From contig NZ_RPFW01000007.1 of assembly GCF_007827045.1 (NCBI RefSeq), positions 124,001 through 188,000 on the forward strand: 64,000 nucleotides of DNA, written 5' to 3'. The notes below the pieces were generated by a model. It worked only from the letters and a program-made list of their open reading frames with translations, searched no databases and was not told the DNA's origin. A program made the position numbers and the translations under genes. Within the stretch, counting starts at the first letter, position 1; every line of letters starts with the position of its first letter. This stretch comes from Trebonia kvetii. GTDB taxonomy: Bacteria > Actinomycetota > Actinomycetes > Streptosporangiales > Streptosporangiaceae. This document shows positions 6,836 to 15,157 of this stretch, in pieces.

Positions 6836-7495
6836 ATGCCGCAAGCCCGCCGGGCAAGCTCCGCGGCGAGCGAGCGCGCTCCCCGCGATGCCTCAGGCGC
6901 GCGTGGGGTTTCCGGCGCCGCTCGCGGCGCGGGCGGCGCGGGCGCGGGCGGCGCGCGTAAGGGGAACCGCGGGCCTGGCGCGGCGGCGGAGAACCGCGCC
7001 GCGCTGGTGGCGGCGGCGAGGGAGGTGTTCGGCCGCGATGGCATCGACGCGCCGCTGAGCGCGGTCGCGCGGCGGGCCGGGGTCGGGCAGGGCAGCCTGT
7101 ACCGGCACTTCCCCGACCGGCTGAGCCTGGCGCTCGCCGCGTTCGCGGAGAACATCGCCGCGCTTGAGGCTTCCGCCGGCCGGCCTGATTCCACGCTTGA
7201 CGACCTGATGGCGCTGCTGACCGACCAGGTCATCGACGCGGCGGCCTTCCTCGACATGCTGTCGGGCCACGCCGATGACCCGCGGGTCGCCGCGATGTCC
7301 GAGCGGGTGACCGCGGTGCTCGCCGCCAAGCTGCCCGACGCGCGACGCGCCGGCGGGTACGGCGCCCACGTTGAGGCGTCGGACCTGCTGCTGGCCATCG
7401 GCATGCTGTCCGGCGTGGTCGCGAGGACACCTGCCGCCCAGCGCCGCGCCACCGCCGAGCGCACCTGGTTCCTGCTCCGGCGCGCCCTCGCCTGA
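6836..7495 (+). CDS. TetR/AcrR family transcriptional regulator
   Basis: A 219-residue regulator. After a low-complexity Ala/Gly/Arg N-terminus of about 50 residues, the TetR DNA-binding domain is clear: AALVAAAREVFGRDGIDAPLSAVARRAGVGQGSLYRHF, with the usual turn and YxHF recognition helix. The C-terminal helical ligand domain is not recognisable to a subfamily. The ATG has no Shine-Dalgarno sequence but TATGCT ends 6 nt upstream, as expected for a leaderless transcript. It presumably represses itself and the divergent SDR through the palindrome at 6791-6814. Confidence 0.85.
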   Translation: MPQARRASSAASERAPRDASGARGVSGAARGAGGAGAGGARKGNRGPGAAAENRAALVAAAREVFGRDGIDAPLSAVARRAGVGQGSLYRHFPDRLSLALAAFAENIAALEASAGRPDSTLDDLMALLTDQVIDAAAFLDMLSGHADDPRVAAMSERVTAVLAAKLPDARRAGGYGAHVEASDLLLAIGMLSGVVARTPAAQRRATAERTWFLLRRALA

Positions 7496-7535
7496 CGTCA
7501 TGGCACTCCCGGGCGCTCTCGGGGCACCCCGACAG

Positions 7536-7605
7536 ACATGTACTGACTTTGAGGGAACAAATCGGGTGAGAACCGGCGCATTTTTGCCCACAAGTCAGTA
7601 CATGT
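7536..7605. repeat. 14-bp perfect inverted repeat before the Nudix-GNAT gene
   Basis: ACATGTACTGACTT at 7536-7549 recurs exactly in inverse at 7592-7605, with 42 nt between, and a further GTACATGTTG follows directly. It lies in the 223-bp interval between tetR and the Nudix-GNAT gene. It could be a paired operator; no U-tract supports a terminator. Confidence 0.65.
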
Positions 7606-7718
7606 TGCGTACATGTTGCCGCGCGAGGTGCGTGGGCCGCCGATTCCGCGCACGGCCCCGGTATGGATGAATCCCTGAGGGTCCAGACGTGGCCAGATGG
7701 TTGAAAGGTGCTCAGTCG

Positions 7719-8720
7719 ATGGCCGAGGTACGCGTCCGGGTGGCTGCTTACGTGGTGCGCGCCGCGCCGTCCGGGCTTGAGCTGCTTGTGTTCGACCACG
7801 CCGGGCTTCCGGAGGCCGGCAGGCAGGTTCCCGCGGGCGGCGTGCGGGCCGGGGAACCGCTCGAGGAGGCGGTGCGGCGGGAGGTGGCCGAGGAAACCGG
7901 GCTCGCGGATGTGACGGTGCTGACGAGCCTGGGCGTTTCGCAGCGGCCGCATCCGCAGACCGGCGCGCCGCGGGTCACGGCCTTCTATTACGCGACCACG
8001 GGCGAGCCGCGCGGCCGGTGGGAGCACGAGGTGACGGGCGACGGCGAGGACGAAGGGCTGCGGTTCGACTGTTACTTCCTGCCGCTGTCTCAGGTGGCCG
8101 GGTCGCTGACGGACCGGCAGGACGAGTTCATCCCCGCGCTGGTCCGCGAGGCCAGGCAGCGGGCGGCGCCATTGTTCGTGCCACGTCTTGATGCCGGGCC
8201 GTTCGTGCTCCGGCCGTTCGCGCTCGATGACCTGGACGTGGTGCGGGAAGTGTCGGCCGATCCGCACATACCGCTGATCACCACCGTGCCCGCGGTGTTC
8301 ACTGCCGACGACGGTCGGCGCTTCATCGAGCGGCAGTGGAGCCGCGCGGAGCGGGGCACCGGGTACTCGTTCGCGATCGCCGACGCTGAGTCCGGTCGGG
8401 CTGTCGGGCAGGTGGGGTTGTGGCTAAAGGACGTGGCCGAGGGGCGCGCGTCGGTGGGCTACTGGCTGGCCGGTTCAGCCCGGGGACGTCGCGCCGCAGC
8501 GTGCGCCGTCCGCGCGCTGGCCCGGTGGGCCCACGATGAGCTGCGGATTCCGCGGGTTGAGCTACAGGTGGAACCGTGGAACTCGGCGTCGATCCGCACC
8601 GCGGAGCTGGCCGGATTCCGCCGGGAGGGGCTAATGCGGGGGTGGCGGGAAATCGGCGTCGAGCGACGGGACCTGCTGCTGTACGCGCGTCTCGCCGACG
8701 ACCCGATGCCTGGTACATGA
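7719..8720 (+). CDS. Nudix hydrolase - GNAT acetyltransferase fusion
   Basis: The 333-residue protein has two domains. Residues ~1-150 are a Nudix domain with a complete Nudix box (GGVRAGE, then REVAEETGL). Residues ~165-325 are a GNAT N-acetyltransferase of the RimJ/RimL type: FVLRPFALDDLDVV, a YWLAGSARGRRAAACAVRAL acetyl-CoA-binding region and NSASIRTAELAGFRREG. Fusion of these two families is unusual; possible roles are housecleaning of a nucleotide linked to acetylation of a protein N-terminus or small molecule. The ATG at 7719 follows AAGGTG; an in-frame ATG 30 nt upstream lacks a site. Confidence 0.82.
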   Translation: MAEVRVRVAAYVVRAAPSGLELLVFDHAGLPEAGRQVPAGGVRAGEPLEEAVRREVAEETGLADVTVLTSLGVSQRPHPQTGAPRVTAFYYATTGEPRGRWEHEVTGDGEDEGLRFDCYFLPLSQVAGSLTDRQDEFIPALVREARQRAAPLFVPRLDAGPFVLRPFALDDLDVVREVSADPHIPLITTVPAVFTADDGRRFIERQWSRAERGTGYSFAIADAESGRAVGQVGLWLKDVAEGRASVGYWLAGSARGRRAAACAVRALARWAHDELRIPRVELQVEPWNSASIRTAELAGFRREGLMRGWREIGVERRDLLLYARLADDPMPGT

Positions 8721-8732
8721 TCGTTTAGCGAA

Positions 8733-8778
8733 TGCCCTTTTCGTTGCCGGGACTATCACCCCGGTAATGAAAAGGGCA
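8733..8778 (+). terminator. Terminator of the Nudix-GNAT gene
   Basis: A 19-bp RNA stem (with two G-U pairs) around an 8-nt loop starts 12 nt after the stop codon. Its outline, CCCTT-x7-CCGGG...CCCGG-x7-AAGGG then CAACG, is shared with hairpins at 19304 and 37710. Confidence 0.75.
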
Positions 8779-8855
8779 ACGCAGGGATGATCTTCGCGAG
8801 GCGACGCGGAATAATTGCCGCGACTCGGGATGAGTCCCGGGGATAGGGTGCCGGG

Positions 8856-9218
8856 GTGAATCACTCTGAGGCGATGGCCTTCGCGGAGCGCTGGGTGAAG
8901 GCATGGAACGACCATGATGTCGAGGCGGTGCTCGCGCACTTCGCCGACGACGCGGTGTTCACCTCGCCGCTCGCGACGCGGATCTTCCCCGACTCCGGCG
9001 GCGTCGTGCGCGGCAAGGACGCGCTGCGCCAGTACTGGACCGCGGGGATTCAGGGAAATCCCGCACTGCGTTTTGAACTGCTCGGCGTCTACGCCGGCGT
9101 GGACACGCTGGTGATCAGGTTCCGCAACGAGCAGGGCGCCGACCGGCTCGAGGTGCTCACCTTCGACGGCGATCTGGTGCGGACCGGGCACGGCACGTTC
9201 CTGGCCAGCGCAGAATAA
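8856..9218 (+). CDS. SnoaL-like / NTF2-fold protein
   Basis: A 120-residue single-domain protein with the NTF2-like opening FAERWVKAWNDHDVEAVLAHFADDAVFTSP and the later GKDALRQYW and IRFRNEQG strands typical of the SnoaL_2 group. These small alpha+beta barrels are isomerases, hydrolases or ligand-binding proteins; no specific activity can be assigned. The GTG start lacks a Shine-Dalgarno sequence but TAGGGT ends exactly 6 nt before it, indicating a leaderless transcript separate from the upstream terminated gene. Confidence 0.8.
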   Translation: MNHSEAMAFAERWVKAWNDHDVEAVLAHFADDAVFTSPLATRIFPDSGGVVRGKDALRQYWTAGIQGNPALRFELLGVYAGVDTLVIRFRNEQGADRLEVLTFDGDLVRTGHGTFLASAE

Positions 9219-9299
9219 CGAAATCGCGGGCGGGACTAGGGGCAGCCGAACCCGTTCGGAATAGAGAATCTTGAATTAATGCGACCGTAGACTGGCGGC

Positions 9300-9866
9300 A
9301 TGGAGGACCCCTTCGCCGTCAAGGAATTGCGGATCCGCCAGCCCGCGAAGATGATGCCCGGCCGTGCTCACTACGACATATTCGATTCGAGCAGGAAGCT
9401 GCTCGCGGTCGTCTCCGAGACATCGCCGCGCAGCATGCTGCAAACGATGGCCGACCTCGTGCCCAAGACCCGGTCCCTCGCGGTGCGATCGGCCTCCGGC
9501 GAGCCGATGCTGACCATGGTGAAGAGCGACAACGACTGGCTGGCGGTGGTGACCGACCCCGACGGACAGCTCGTCGGGCAGATCCAGATCGGCGGGACCC
9601 GAAGGCACTACACGCTGCTCGACGCCGCGGGCGAGGTCACCGGGCAGGTCGTCGGCGACCTGGCGGTCAGGCAGTTCACCATCGCCGGGCCGGACGGCGA
9701 ACGGTACGCACGTCTTGTCAAGACCTGGGCGGGGCTCGGCAAGGAGCTGCTCACTTCGTCCGACCACTACACGATCACGTTCATCGGACCGGTGCCGCCG
9801 CAGGTCAGGCCGGTGATCGTGATGGTGCCCATCGTCCTCGACATGACCAGGCACGGGCCGTACTAG
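9300..9866 (+). CDS. LURP-one-related / scramblase-fold protein
   Basis: A 188-residue protein of the LURP-one/phospholipid-scramblase-like (tubby C-terminal) fold: repeated beta strands YDIFDSSRKLLAVVSE, GEPMLTMVKSDND, VTDPDGQLVGQI, YTLLDAAGEVTGQVVGD and GERYARLVKTW. Actinobacterial members are uncharacterised; the C-terminal hydrophobic VRPVIVMVPIVLD could contact membrane. The ATG is preceded at 6 nt by TAGACT (9288-9293) with no ribosome-binding site, so translation is probably leaderless. It converges on the gentisate operon with only 12 nt between. Confidence 0.72.
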   Translation: MEDPFAVKELRIRQPAKMMPGRAHYDIFDSSRKLLAVVSETSPRSMLQTMADLVPKTRSLAVRSASGEPMLTMVKSDNDWLAVVTDPDGQLVGQIQIGGTRRHYTLLDAAGEVTGQVVGDLAVRQFTIAGPDGERYARLVKTWAGLGKELLTSSDHYTITFIGPVPPQVRPVIVMVPIVLDMTRHGPY

Positions 9867-9878
9867 CCGCCCGCCCGG

Positions 9879-11119
9879 TTAGCGCACCGGTGCCGGGGTG
9901 TCGAGCGGGATGGCCTGGAACATGACCGGCTCCTGCTCCGGGGTGAGCGCCGTGATGCTGTAGAGCCAGTCGACGAAGGTGTAGTCGGTGGCTTCGCGGG
10001 CGCGGAGGATGTCGTTGCGGCGCTCGCGCTTTTCGCAGTCCAGGTGCCAGAGCTTGCCCCAGGCGCGGGAGGTGAGGACCACGCGGCGGCAGTGCTCGGG
10101 GCGGACGGCCTGGTAGGCGGCGAGGGCTTTGTCGACGCCAGTGCCGTGGCGCGCCAGGTGCTCGGCCAGGACGTAGCCGTCTTCGATCGCCATGATGGCG
10201 CCCTGGGCGATGTACTGCAGCGGCGGGTGCGCGGCGTCGCCGAGCAGCCCGATGCGGCCGTAGACCCAGGTCATGATCGGGTCCCTGTCGAACATGCGCC
10301 ACCAGCGGTCGCGCCCCATGAGCGGCAGGCCGTTGCGGATGTTGCCCGTCATACCGGCGAACGCGGCGTCGAGCTCGTCGGGTGTCCCCCAGTCCTCCTC
10401 GCCTGCCAGGGCTTTGCGCGACTCGAAGACGGCGACCTGGTTGAACATCTCGCCGCCGCGCAGCGGGTACTGGACGAAGTGGCAGCCGGGGCCGACGTAG
10501 ACCACCACGTCGGTCTCCGAGATGTCGTTCTCGCGGACGCGTCCGATCGGGACCGTGCCGCGGTAGGCGACATACGCGGAGCTGACCGGCTCGTCGCCGA
10601 CGAGCTGGGCGCGGGCGCCCGAGTGCAGGCCGTCCGCGGCGATCACCAGCGACGCCTCGTGGACGGCGCCGCCGGCAAGCGTCACCCGGGCGCCGTTTTC
10701 CGTGTTCGCGTAGGACGTCACGTCCTGGCTGGTGCGCAGGTCTACGCCGGCCTTCCGGCAGGCCTCGAGGAACAGGCCGTGCAGGTCGGAGCGGTGGATG
10801 ACCATGTACGGTGTGCCGTACCTGCGTTCGGCGTCCTTCAGGTCGAGGCTGGTCAGCACGGTGCCGTCAACGGCGTCCTTCATGACCATGGCGGCCGGCA
10901 GCACGCCGAGCCGCTTGGCCTCGTCAAGCAGGCCGTAGGCGTCGAGTATCCGGGTGCAGTTCGGCGCGATCTGCATGCCCGCGCCGACCTCGCCGAACTC
11001 CGCCGAGCGTTCAAGGACGCGACGGTGCGGCCCTTCCTGATCAGCGCGAACGCCGCGGACAGGCCGCCGATGCCGCCGCCGACCACGATCACATCGGGCG
11101 TTTGGCGGCCGGCCGTCAC
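9879..11119 (-). pseudogene. 3-hydroxybenzoate 6-monooxygenase-type FAD hydroxylase, frameshifted
   Basis: A class A flavin monooxygenase in two frames. The GTG at 11119, preceded by GGGAGG at 7 nt, gives PDVIVVGGGIGGLSAAFALIRKG, the FAD-binding Rossmann motif. Near 11014-11021 the frame changes to LERSAEFGEVGAGMQIAPN and continues through GLHSGARAQLVG and LLGDAAHPPLQYIAQGA to the stop. Restoring one G (reading V-A-V-L-E-R) would repair the gene, so this is a one-base deletion or a sequencing error. The start overlaps the gentisate dioxygenase stop as GTGA. Together they would turn 3-hydroxybenzoate into gentisate and open its ring. Confidence 0.85.
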
Positions 11120-12273
11120 GGTGCGGCCTCCCTGACGACCCGGCTGAGCTTGAGCGCCTCGAAGACCGGGGAGTCGCTGAACCGGAACAGGTCGAGCGCG
11201 CCGGAGTCTGAGTCGCTGTCGCCGGCCTGCGACCTGGCGGAGAACGGCTGCCAGGACGGGACGACGAACAGGTCGCCGCGGCCCACCGACCAGGTCTTCT
11301 CCCCCACGGTGACGGTGCCTGAGCCGTCGAAGACGGTGTACACGCTCGATCCGGTCTCCTTGACCGGTTCCGTCTCGGCGGTCCGTGCGATGCGGTGGAA
11401 CTCCACCCGGATCGTCGGCAGCACGTCGGCGCCGGTCGCCGGATCGGTGTAGCGGACCGCGGCGTGGCCTGGCTCAACGGTCCCGCCGTAACCCTCCTTC
11501 TCCAGCGCGAGCTGGTCGGTGAGTGCCCGGTCGGTGGCCTCCCAGCGGTAGGCAAGCAGCGGGCTGCCCGGGGTCGCGGGGCGCGCGGACGCGGCGAGCG
11601 GGCGCAGGCCCGGGTGTCCCCAAAGCCGCTCGGAACGGGACCGCTCCGGCGTGGTCTTCTCCGCGTCGCTGATCTCGTCGCGGCCGTACTCGAAGAACTG
11701 GGACTCCGTCAGGTACTGCAGCGGGATGTCCAGGCCGTCGATCCACGCCATCGGCTCGGTGGTCGCGTTGTGGTGCGCGTGCCAGTTCCAGCCGGCCTGC
11801 GGCAGAAAGTCGCCGCGGCGCATCGCCACCGGGTCGCCGTCGACCACCGTCCACACGCCCTCGCCCTCAAGGACGAAGCGGAAGGCGTGCTGAGTGTGCC
11901 GGTGCTCCGGCGCGTTCTCCCCCGGCAGCAGGTACTGGATCGCCGCCCACAGCGTCGGAGTCGCGAACGGACGCCCGGCCAGGCCCGGGTTGGCCAGCGC
12001 GATCGCGCGCCGCTCGCCGCCGCGGCCCACTGGGACCAGGTCGCCGGCCCGCGCGGCGAGCGCGCGCAGGCTGCCCCACCGCCACCGGTGCGGCACCGCC
12101 TTCGACCGGGGCGACAGCGGCATCAGGTCGCCGATCTCCGTCCACAGCGGGATGAGCAGTTCCCGCTCGAATTCCCGGTACAGGTCCTCGAGGTCGGGTG
12201 TCACGGCCGGCAGGTTGTCCGCCGCCACCGCCGTGAGATGGACAGGGGACTGGACGTCAACCGAGGTGGTCAT
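11116..12273 (-). CDS. Gentisate 1,2-dioxygenase
   Basis: A 385-residue double-cupin ring-cleavage dioxygenase. The first cupin has APEHRHTQHAFRFVLEGEG, then RRGDFLPQAGWNWHAHHN, supplying the His residues for Fe(II); the second cupin contains SSVYTVFDGSGTVTVGEKTW and RGDLFVVPSW and has lost the metal ligands, as in the family. It cleaves gentisate to maleylpyruvate. The stop overlaps the GTG of the hydroxylase gene, showing translational coupling. Maleylpyruvate isomerase and fumarylpyruvate hydrolase are not adjacent. A TetR gene lies 85 bp upstream on the same strand. Confidence 0.88.
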   Translation of the reverse strand: MTTSVDVQSPVHLTAVAADNLPAVTPDLEDLYREFERELLIPLWTEIGDLMPLSPRSKAVPHRWRWGSLRALAARAGDLVPVGRGGERRAIALANPGLAGRPFATPTLWAAIQYLLPGENAPEHRHTQHAFRFVLEGEGVWTVVDGDPVAMRRGDFLPQAGWNWHAHHNATTEPMAWIDGLDIPLQYLTESQFFEYGRDEISDAEKTTPERSRSERLWGHPGLRPLAASARPATPGSPLLAYRWEATDRALTDQLALEKEGYGGTVEPGHAAVRYTDPATGADVLPTIRVEFHRIARTAETEPVKETGSSVYTVFDGSGTVTVGEKTWSVGRGDLFVVPSWQPFSARSQAGDSDSDSGALDLFRFSDSPVFEALKLSRVVREAAP

Positions 12274-12358
12274 GCCTCTAAGCCTGACCCGTGTCCCGCC
12301 TTGCCTAACAAAAAATTCTGCTATCCAGAACGGGCTGGGCTGACTCCGGCCCCCAGCA

Positions 12359-12988
12359 TTACCCCGCCGTGCCCGGCTTGCCCTCGGCGAGCAGGCCTGA
12401 CCAGCTGGTGGCGAGCACCTCGAGCATCGGCTCGAGGTCGGTGTCCCAGCGGCCGGGCGTCCAGTTCCGCGCCAGGTAGTCGAGCTCGGTCATCGCCAGG
12501 ACGGCGCGCAGCCGCCTGGTCTGCGGCGCGAACCGGCCGGCCCGTTCCAGGCCCTCGGCGACGTCGCCGATCGCCTCATCGAACCAGCCCTCGACGAGGA
12601 CACGGATCTCCCGGTCCACCATCGCCGCCTCGAACGCCGCCTTCGTGTACGGGCGGATCTCGTCCCAGCTCTTGGCGGTCTCGCGGAGCCACTCGGCGAT
12701 CTTGCCCGGGTCACCGCCAGCGACGACATTGACGAGCGAGGCCGCGGTCGACCCGTGCGTCGGCGAGCTTGTCCGGCCGAGCAGCTCGTTGAGCTGGCCG
12801 ACCAGCGCCTTCATCAGATCCGCGCGGGACGGGAAGTACGCGTAGAACGTGACCCGGGTGGTGCCCGCGGTGGCGGCGATCTCGTCGATCGTCGTGGCGG
12901 CGTAGCCCTTGGTGTTGAACAGCTCGAGCGCCGTGGACATCAGCAGCCGCCGCGTCATCTCCTTCTGGGCTTTCCGCAAGCCGGCCAT
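12359..12988 (-). CDS. TetR family regulator, probably of the gentisate operon
   Basis: A 209-residue TetR protein with the DNA-binding domain TRRLLMSTALELFNTKGYAATTIDEIAATAGTTRVTFYAYF. The C-terminal domain contains the acidic ETAKSWDEIRPYTKAAFEAA segment but no recognised ligand signature. The ATG is preceded at 6 nt by TAAGAT, again without a Shine-Dalgarno site (leaderless). Position upstream of the gentisate genes suggests it controls them; I found no clear palindrome in the 85-bp interval, so this is inference. Confidence 0.8.
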   Translation of the reverse strand: MAGLRKAQKEMTRRLLMSTALELFNTKGYAATTIDEIAATAGTTRVTFYAYFPSRADLMKALVGQLNELLGRTSSPTHGSTAASLVNVVAGGDPGKIAEWLRETAKSWDEIRPYTKAAFEAAMVDREIRVLVEGWFDEAIGDVAEGLERAGRFAPQTRRLRAVLAMTELDYLARNWTPGRWDTDLEPMLEVLATSWSGLLAEGKPGTAG

Positions 12989-13106
12989 GTCCCCATCTTA
13001 GGCGTCGGCAAACACAACTCCCTGCCCTCGTCGGACGCCTTCCACGGCTGGCCGTCGCCTGCTAAATCGATGTCGCCGAACGGGTTCGTGGTTCTACCGT
13101 TGAGCC

Positions 13107-14279
13107 ATGGTTACCGCCGACGAGCTGCTTGCCGGACCGCGCGGCCGGCTGCTCTGCTGGGCGGTCCTGCAGGTCGGGCTGGCCGACGATCTTCGGGACC
13201 TGCCGGCCTGGCCGCGGGCGTGGGAAGGGCTCAATGGAGGAGACCTGTCCGGTCGCGTTGACGCGCTCGCTTCCATCGTCGCGCGCACGGATCTTGCCTC
13301 GCTCGCGGCCAGCTCGGGCACGGTGCTCGAGGCGCTTGGCTGGACCGTCGACGCGGCCGGGTACTGGGGACAGCCCGGCCCGGAAGACCGGGCGCTCGCG
13401 TCCGATGCCGCCGCCGAGGCGCTGCGCCCGGTCGCGGCCGCGCTCGCGGCGTCTCCGGCGTCCCGCTGGTGGGATACCCCAGTGGACCTGGCGCGGCAGC
13501 GGTACGCGCAGTACCTCGACAACCGCCCGTTCGACGAGCCGATGCTCTCTGGCGCGGCGGGCCGCGTCGCCGCCTGGGTGACGGACACCGCCAGCAGGGA
13601 GTCCGCGCTGCGCGGCGAACCGGAAGAACCACTCGGCGCGTGGAGCGGCGAATGGTGGTCTGACCCGGCCCTGTCGGGGCTGCCCGTGACCACGCGTGCC
13701 CTGCCCGGCCTCGGCGCGGTGCGGCTGGCGCTGGTCGAGGACGGTCTCGGCTGGAAGCTGGCCCGGTGCTGGCCGCTGCGGCCGCGAGCCGGCGCGCGGA
13801 TCTACGAGGTCGACGGGCCTGCGGGGTGGGCGTCGCTTGTCGCCAGGTTCCCGCTCGAGGTGACCAGGTCCCGGCGCCATGACTGGTGGGGGGCGACGGG
13901 CTGGGCCGGGCGCTGGCTGATTCCTAACTATCAGGCCGTCGCCACGGAGTATGACGCGGTGCACGTGTCCGTGCTTGGGTACCTGACCACGGCGGGGGTG
14001 GCGGTCCCGGTGCCGGCCTCTTCCGCGGGGGCTCCTTCGGCACCTTCGGTGGGCCCTACTGGCGGTGAGGCATCCTCCGGCCGTGAGGCACCTTCGGGCA
14101 GTGAGGCACCCTCCTGTGGTGTGGCACCTGCCGCCGGTGAGGCACGGACGCTGCTCGCGGGCTGGGATCCGGACGCGACCTGGTGGCTGACCGACGTGCT
14201 GGCCGCGGACGGGCCGCCGGAGGACTGGGCGGCGGACGAGGGCGGCGGAGCCGGCTGGCACCTCGTGGGCACGCGGTAA
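13107..14279 (+). CDS. Hypothetical protein, Trp-rich, with hexapeptide repeats
   Basis: A 390-residue protein that I do not recognise. It is soluble, without signal peptide or membrane segments, with many Trp residues (SRWWDTP, SGEWWSDP, HDWWGATGW, ATWWLTD). Residues ~319-346 are a Gly/Glu/Ala/Ser low-complexity tract encoded by 18-bp tandem repeats. Third-position GC is strong throughout, so the frame is real. The ATG is preceded at 6 nt by TACCGT and has no ribosome-binding site: leaderless. It is divergent from the TetR gene (118 bp) and converges on nrtR. Confidence 0.75.
   Translation: MVTADELLAGPRGRLLCWAVLQVGLADDLRDLPAWPRAWEGLNGGDLSGRVDALASIVARTDLASLAASSGTVLEALGWTVDAAGYWGQPGPEDRALASDAAAEALRPVAAALAASPASRWWDTPVDLARQRYAQYLDNRPFDEPMLSGAAGRVAAWVTDTASRESALRGEPEEPLGAWSGEWWSDPALSGLPVTTRALPGLGAVRLALVEDGLGWKLARCWPLRPRAGARIYEVDGPAGWASLVARFPLEVTRSRRHDWWGATGWAGRWLIPNYQAVATEYDAVHVSVLGYLTTAGVAVPVPASSAGAPSAPSVGPTGGEASSGREAPSGSEAPSCGVAPAAGEARTLLAGWDPDATWWLTDVLAADGPPEDWAADEGGGAGWHLVGTR
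14061..14150 (+). repeat. 18-bp in-frame tandem repeats
   Basis: Four and a half units of the form GGCxGTGAGGCAxCCTCC, 18 bp each, encode GGEASS/GREAPS/GSEAPS/CGVAPA/AGEA. Each unit keeps the reading frame. Confidence 0.8.
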
Positions 14280-14375
14280 CCCGGCGCCGCGTGGCCCCCA
14301 AACGCGATTGTGGCCATACCGGGGTCTGAGCCGCCGGCCTGTGGTTGGTGAGGTGGGTGGGGCTTGTTTGGCGCG

Positions 14376-15059
14376 TCAGCCGACGGCGCGGGGGCGGAAG
14401 GCGGCGAAGGGGTTGGTGACGACCAGTTCGCGGGCCGCGAAGCGGTAGACGCTGGCCGGGCGGCCGCCGGTGGAGGCCGGGCGGGATACGTCGCTTGTCG
14501 GCTCGATGACACCGCGCCTGGTGAGGATGCGCTGCAGGTTGGTGGCCGAGACGGGGTGGCCGAGCGCGGCGGCGTAGGTGTCGCGGAGCTGAGAGATGGT
14601 GAACGACTCCGGCGCGAGGGCGAAGCCGATGTTGGTGTAGGAGAGCTTGGCGCGCAGCCGGTTGCGCGCCGAGCCGATGATCGAGCCGTGATCGAAGGCG
14701 GTCGGCGGCAGCCTGTCCACCGGGTGCCAGGTGGTGTCGGCCGGCAGGAGCGGCCGCGCCTCCGGGGGGACGAGGGCGAGGTAGGCAGTCGCGAGTACGC
14801 GTCCGCGCGGGTCTCGGCCCGGGTCGCTGCGCGTTTCCAGCTGCTCCAGGTGAGCGATCTCCGGGATGTTGACCTTGGCTGCGAGATGCCTGCTCGCGGC
14901 GGCGCCGAGCCGCTCACCGTCGGCTAGCAGCCCGCCCGGCAGCACCCAAGCGCCGGCGAACGGCTCCTCGGCCCGCTGCCACAGCAGCACCATCAGCTTC
15001 TTGCCTTGCACCTGGAACACGACTCCGAGCGACTCATGGCGGAAGCTGTCAGCAGGCAC
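14376..15059 (-). CDS. nrtR: NrtR-type Nudix-related regulator of NAD synthesis
   Basis: A 227-residue protein with an N-terminal Nudix fold (residues ~8-140) and a C-terminal winged helix (SYTNIGFALAPESFTISQLRDTY, ATNLQRILTRRGVIEPT, GGRPASVYRF). The Nudix box is degenerate: GGLLADGE is kept but the catalytic REUxEE becomes RHLAAK, as expected for NrtR, which senses ADP-ribose or related NAD products rather than cleaving them. It is divergent from nadABC. The GTG start is preceded at 6 nt by TACCAT and is probably leaderless. Its likely target is the nadA promoter region. Confidence 0.85.
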   Translation of the reverse strand: MPADSFRHESLGVVFQVQGKKLMVLLWQRAEEPFAGAWVLPGGLLADGERLGAAASRHLAAKVNIPEIAHLEQLETRSDPGRDPRGRVLATAYLALVPPEARPLLPADTTWHPVDRLPPTAFDHGSIIGSARNRLRAKLSYTNIGFALAPESFTISQLRDTYAAALGHPVSATNLQRILTRRGVIEPTSDVSRPASTGGRPASVYRFAARELVVTNPFAAFRPRAVG

Positions 15060-15136
15060 ACGCCCATGGTAGGGCGCGGCTCAGCCTTGCGTGGCAAGCA
15101 TTGTGTCGTGCGTCACAAGTTTTCGCCCAAGAGTTG

Positions 15137-15151
15137 AAAACCGGTGGTTTT
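15137..15151. promoter_or_regulatory. Candidate NrtR operator upstream of nadA
   Basis: AAAACC-GGT-GGTTTT, with nearly symmetric flanks (TTG.../...AAA), lies in the 98-bp divergent interval, 7 nt before the nadA ATG used here. It is AT-rich and palindromic in an otherwise GC-rich setting. Assignment to NrtR rests on position only. Confidence 0.45.
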
Positions 15152-15157
15152 AAACCT

